Origin: Lepas anatifera
Lineage: Eukaryota; Arthropoda; Thecostraca; Lepadidae
DNA: 64,000 nt
NCBI GenBank assembly: GCA_034440635.1
Contig: JAOTON010000463.1
Span: 223,612 to 287,611 of the forward strand
Direction of reading: 5' to 3'
Shown: piece by piece, positions 59,591-64,000 of the stretch
Numbering within the stretch: the stretch's first letter is position 1
Layout: the number at the start of each line of letters is the position of its first letter
Made by a program: the position numbers and the translations under genes
Notes under the pieces: generated by a model
What the model was told of the DNA's origin: nothing
The model's input: only the letters and a program-made list of their open reading frames with translations
Databases searched by the model: none

Positions 59591-59999
59591 ATAGCCCGAG
59601 GTGTCTGAAATCGAAGTCCTCACGCCGAATCCCTACAACAGCAGCCACTGTACAGCTAAATCACTGACGCACAATCTGGTTATACTCCTGACAGAGCGAG
59701 ACACTCCCGCTCTCCTTTTAATGTTCTTATTATCTATTATCTTGCTTCTTCTTCCTCTCCTCCTTCTCTCCTTCCGCGCAGTGTATGTCTCTATTGCTTT
59801 GCTTTTCTGCTTCCGCTTCACGGAGCTCGCGCTGATTGCAGCTCCACTTCACTCGCAGCGCCGTAATGCCAGATGTTATTCAGTTCATATCTAAGAACTA
59901 AATCCTCTAGAATCCCCTGGATTTCAATTCCCTGGATGGCTGAGACAGTTGAGAACAAACTTGAAAGTGGTTGAAACTATAGACTTATTCAGGACGGGA

Positions 60000-60292
60000 A
60001 AGAGATGGGCGGGGAGAAAGGAGGGGGGTGGGCAGGTTCCCTAATTTTCCCTCAGGGGCACCCTAAAATGGCCACGGTGCTCCCCTGAAGGGTCGATGGC
60101 GACCCCGTGAAATGTGGTTTCCCAACACCCTTCCCCCGGATGCGACGCGAAAATCGGCGCCCCACCATGGGATTTGGCACCCACCTGATATATTTTTATG
60201 GTCAAAAGTGTTGCCCCTTGGTCCGGATGGTGCCCACCCAGCCAAGGTGCCTCCCCCCCGATCGGTGATCCTAGACCCGCCTATGGCTGAAA
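60000..60292. mobile_element. hAT-like MITE remnant upstream of CHPF
   Basis: It shares GGCCACGGTGCTCCCC, CCCACCTGATATATTTTT and the end CCTAGACCCGCCTATG with the 13753-14050 element (inverse end CATAGGCGGGTCTAGG). The left end is less clear. It sits 400-700 bp upstream of the CHPF start codon and so may lie within its promoter region. Confidence 0.6.
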
Positions 60293-60429
60293 CGCCGGTT
60301 TAAGTCCTCAACAGCCCTGGCCCGTACGGGGAAGGGGAATGCATTTGTTTAAATTTGTATCGTCAGGCAAATTTTTTCCACCCAAATGTCAGATTTCATA
60401 AAGTTGTTACATGCTCCCTCCCTAGCGGA

Positions 60430-60850
60430 AATTAAATGTTGAAAAAATATTGCAGCAATATTGATCCTAATATTGTGGAAATATTGAAATGTTAGCCACT
60501 AAAAATATTGTATCAATATTGTTCCGAAACATTGAGGAGATATTTATACTAAATATTGTGCCAACATTAGTCCTCAATATCGAAATGATATCGATACCAA
60601 TATTGATGCAATATTGAGATCAATATAGATGCAATATTGAGACCATTATTGATGGAATATTGAGACAAATATTGGTGCAATGTTGAGACCAATATTGATG
60701 CAATATTGGGCCTAATATTGATACAATATTGGGACTGATATTGATGCAATATTGAGACCAATATTGAGGTAAAATTGACAATATTGGAACTAATATCGAC
60801 ACAATATTGGGGCCAATATTAACACAATATTGGGATCAATAAATACAAAA
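60430..60850. repeat. AATATTG-rich tandem array
   Basis: CAATATTGAGACC and CCAATATTGATG alternate at roughly 15-bp half-steps for about 400 bp, with much divergence. AATATT is palindromic, so ORFs appear in several frames; they are not genes. Confidence 0.9.
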
Positions 60851-61044
60851 TATATGAGGACATTGGGATCAATATCAAAAGCAGACTATTGTATTTAAAC
60901 ACGCTTTACAGACTCAGTGGGTCCCGCCGTGACACGCTTCACACTTCTAGAGCTTTTGAGACACTTTGATTCAAAAACTTTTTGCTCATCGCAGATTTTC
61001 TTCAGCAGTTTGATTGAGCTTAATCCCGTTCTCGGCCATTCCAC

Positions 61045-61215
61045 TCTAGTGGTCTGATGGTTTCTGGTGGTTTCTGGTGGTCATTTTCTTATGGTTTCTG
61101 GAGATCTGACGGTCTCTGGTCGTCGTTTTCTGATGATCTGATGGTTTCTGGTGGTCCTTTTCCGGCGCTCGGGTGACTTCCAGCGGTCTATGATGGCCTC
61201 CAGTGATCCTTTGTG
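61045..61215. repeat. degenerate GGTTTCTGGTGGTC repeat
   Basis: GGTTTCTGGTGGT recurs at 61060, 61071 and 61142 with related GGTCTCTGGTCGTC and CTGATG words between, a degenerate minisatellite. Confidence 0.75.
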
Positions 61216-61679
61216 GTTTCCAGTGAAGCACTACATGTGGGCTTCCGAAGATTCCTCCCCTCCTTTCGTGTCATGTGCCTCCGGGTACTCATCTGTAGAA
61301 GAAAACCACATTTTTATGAGAACAACACCAATGTGTCGATAAATCCTTTAAATCCGCTGCAAGTAAACACAATTGTTTATAATAAGATTAACCAGTCAAA
61401 TCAAGGAACACTGGGTGGGTTATTCGAATGTGGCTCGAATTGGTACTCACTTACGCCGGAGATGCGTTGCATTAGAACAGCTTGGAATTTTGATGAAGGT
61501 GGCAGCTCCTCGCGTCATATCTGCATTGCATGTTCTCCCCCTACCTTACATTGTCAACAAACGTAGTTTGGTCTGGGCCTACTTTTATCAATGCACCCAC
61601 GAATAAATGTCCTCAAAACTTACTGACTCCTCGCCACAGTATGACCGTTCCACCACGACCAGTTTCCTTCTGCGACTGA

Positions 61680-61830
61680 ATGCCCCGCTAAGGCCAACGG
61701 AATGCGGCCATACAAAAGACAGCCGTCCCCACGCAACCGCCCGAGGCGCGGTCGGGTGCGGAGGGGAGACGCCGCGCCGGCAGCGCACCCCCGAGCCGCG
61801 ACGCCAGAGGAGTGGGAGCATGGCGCGGTA
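61680..61830. promoter_or_regulatory. CpG-rich patch, possible promoter-proximal region
   Basis: A local rise in GC and CpG (GCGGTCGGGTGCGG, GCCGCGCCGGCAGCGC) within AT-rich surroundings, about 2 kb upstream of the CHPF start codon. It could be a promoter or an upstream 5'UTR exon. No TATA box or initiator was identified. Confidence 0.25.
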
Positions 61831-62084
61831 GAGCATAACTGCAACCTCTCCTACCTGCTCACATAGCCATTTGCTTATTTGTTTCTTCTTTTGAAAATAA
61901 AACATTTGGAACCATAGGTATGTAAACATTTGCTTAAGATTCGTCTTCATTTGACGTGTGTTGTGCATGCAATGTGCTGCACCTGAATACATGTATGGAA
62001 GTACGTATTTCACGGGAATCTCGTTATGACTGGGAAATCTACGTTGAACACCAATGCAATGCGACAGTCCCGTTGGGACAGGTG

Positions 62085-62300
62085 AAACCCATCCATTGGA
62101 GCGACATCCCTGGGGTCAGGCAAGTCCCACCTGTTGGGCGAAATCCCATGGAATGTCCCTGGGGACAGTCTCAGTGGGACGGGTAAATCGCACCTGTTGA
62201 GCGAAAATCCCATGGAAGTCCCAGGGGATAATCCCAGTGGGACAGGCAAATACCATGTGTCACACTGGGATTTTTCAGCATCCCATAGTATTTTTTTACT
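62085..62300. repeat. GTCCCA-type tandem repeat, unit about 75 bp
   Basis: CAGTGGGACGGGTAAATCGC with ACCTGTTGAGCGAAAATCCC recurs with CAGTGGGACAGGCAAAT and ACCTGTTGGGCGAAATCCC, each followed by ATGGAA and a GTCCC..GGGGA palindromic word. The final ACTGGGATTTTTCAGCATCC may mark an element end. Confidence 0.75.
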
Positions 62301-62439
62301 AGGGTATAGTGCAAAATATCCTACTTTGAAGCTGAGCTACACTGACATGAGTCGATCGATCATTTCCAAACAGACACCATATAGGAAAAATATGGGTCTA
62401 AAATACCTATTGTGTTTCAACGGTAAAAAATATTAAGTA

Positions 62440-62935
62440 TAAAGGAAAAAAGTATCGAGCTGCAGTATTATATTTCAACATAAGTTTAACATTGAAATAA
62501 AAGCAAGCACATATTGGTATAGAATATTTTGCTTCAACATTCAAAAACCATCCTTTCAATATCCAAATATGACTGAAAAGGCTTAGATTGTAATATTGAT
62601 AATAAAGGTAAATTAGCTCATTTTTCGACATTATCTAACATTGATGCAAACACGAGCGAGAAATTATCGGTCAGGAATGTTGTGCTTCAACATTAAAAAA
62701 TAGCATATTTTCAATAACCAAATATGAATGAAAAAGTTTGGATTGCAATATTGATGATCGGTGCAAATTAGTCCATTTCTCGACATTACCCAACATGGAT
62801 AAATGCTAACAAAATATTGAGCTGCAATATTGCACATCAACATAAATTTAACACTGAAGAGAGCGATAACATGTCGGCCTGTAATATCGTGCCTCAACAT
62901 TAAACAAACATGTCCAATATCCAATAGTGTGGCAT
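62440..62935. repeat. tandem repeat with AATATT words, unit about 150 bp
   Basis: GCTTCAACATTCAAAAA, CAATATCCAAATATGACTGAA, TTGTAATATTGAT and TTTTTCGACATTA (62530-62630) recur in order at about 62682-62790. Partial copies precede and follow. It is distinct from the 60430 array but equally rich in AATATT. Confidence 0.7.
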
Positions 62936-64000
62936 AATCTGCCTTGCAATTCGGTTTTTCTCAAATTTTGCGTACCGGCGCTGAGCTGCCCTACCCATTG
63001 GTCCAGGGACATCGCCATGTTTGTTGTTTCGTTTTTCAAAGGAGAGCAAACTTTATTCTGGCAATGACTGGGGAGGGAATGGGCTTGGGGACGGAAAACA
63101 GATTCTAATTATACAGCCTTTCTGGGGTAGATAAACAAAACTGCAGATAACGCTTACCCACTTTCATGCCAGCAGGACAGAGACAATGCGAAATAACTAC
63201 AATGACTTCCAGCCTTTTTAGGGGACAGTGGAGCGGCGGGTTTCCTCTTGGGCTCGCTAGTGGGGAGGATTGCCGCTCACCCCACTTTCTACGCCCATAC
63301 ACCAGTTCACTCCGTCATGAAATTCGATTTCCAATCTGAGCTCTCTAAGCGTTCATTTTTCAGTTACTTCCGTGCTCAATTCAGCGCACAAAACCACGTT
63401 TTAGGAGCTGTCATTTCCACCACGTGCCGGGCCATCTCGGAGGCGCTCCCTGCGCGCTGGCGCAGCTGGCATGCCGCCACGCTCCCCGCCCGGCTCGTCT
63501 CGAAGGTGCCAGTCGGCTCTCTGGAGCTGGCCGCAATTCTATTTACCGCTCAATATCGCTGATTGTGGCATCCATCGCAACCAAGCGAGGCGAGCCGGGG
63601 GGACTGCAGACGCTTTTATATGTAGATTTGTGTGTCGGTCGGCGCTGCACGTGATAATTTCATCAGGCTGAAGTGGTGTTCGCTAATACGGGTCTGGCCA
63701 CAACTCAGCCGGCCTCCTCCCAGCCGCCGCGCGCTCCCTTCGCCCCTCTATAGAGGGACAGCCAAGGTTAATGGGGGCGGAACGAACTCATAGCTGACTC
63801 AGGCAGCCCAAATTGAGTTTGGCTTCGTCGGGCCTGTCGAAAAAGTGTATGGCGAGTTCTTTTCAGAGGAAAAATGAGCTATCTTAGGTCGAGGCTGGTT
63901 TTCCCAGTTAAATAGGTTGCAATAGGTGCAGGACGCTGTTAATATAGCTTGATTTTAACCTGCTAAATACTTCAAGTTTATTCACGAACCATCGCCGAAT
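62936..64000. other. non-coding flank with CpG-rich patch
   Basis: A CpG-rich segment at about 63400-63760 (CGCTCCCTGCGCGCTGG, CCGCCGCGCGCTCCC) holds a TTTTATATG word near 63618, with CGGTCGG 20 bp further. This could be a promoter for a gene beyond the window, but no exon could be supported. Confidence 0.25.

Overview
This window is eukaryotic (metazoan) DNA. The one clear host gene has 13 exons with canonical GT-AG introns. The rest is dense in microsatellites, minisatellites, tRNA-derived SINEs, short DNA transposons and decayed LINEs. The coding exons are GC-rich in an AT-richer background. The gene encodes a Golgi glycosyltransferase of animal type, and several repeats carry AGGTCA nuclear-receptor half-sites. 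An invertebrate, possibly a marine arthropod, is the best guess, but nothing in the sequence fixes the species.

Minus strand, 59590 down to 37891: a complete gene for a chondroitin polymerizing factor (CHPF / chondroitin sulfate synthase 2-like protein). I assembled it exon by exon from splice sites. All twelve intron phases agree and give an open reading frame of 779 codons plus stop, close to the roughly 775 residues of vertebrate CHPF. The protein is a type II membrane protein with a Pro/acidic stem and two glycosyltransferase-like halves. Neither half shows an acidic DxD metal site at the expected place, as in CHPF and unlike CHSY1. Introns carry a 701-nt homopyrimidine tract, several minisatellites touching splice sites, SINEs and a homopolymer-rich stretch that may be a sequencing artefact.

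Positions 1-37890: no host gene that I can support. This is a repeat landscape: an inverted-repeat structure (about 270-2370); hAT-like MITEs with 8-bp target duplications (4654-4813 and 17041-17357); tRNA-derived SINEs (6540-6755 and 33018-33222); the 3' end of a CR1/Jockey-type LINE (22766-23500, minus); and a decayed L1/Tx1-type LINE (25355-29340, plus). It also holds a group of TTAA-flanked, piggyBac-like non-autonomous elements with GC-rich hairpin ends. Families A (8942-9943, 11323-12354 and fragments) and B (27429-28353, 20460-20860, 20921-21759) are packed with AGGTCA half-sites. A third family, C (33253 onward), shares the end design. One family B copy sits inside the Tx1-like LINE at a TTAA site.

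Positions 59591-64000: upstream flank of the CHPF gene, with a hAT-like MITE remnant, AATATTG-rich tandem arrays, a GTCCCA-type repeat and two CpG-rich patches (61680-61830 and 63400-63760) that could be promoter regions. No coding exon was identified there.
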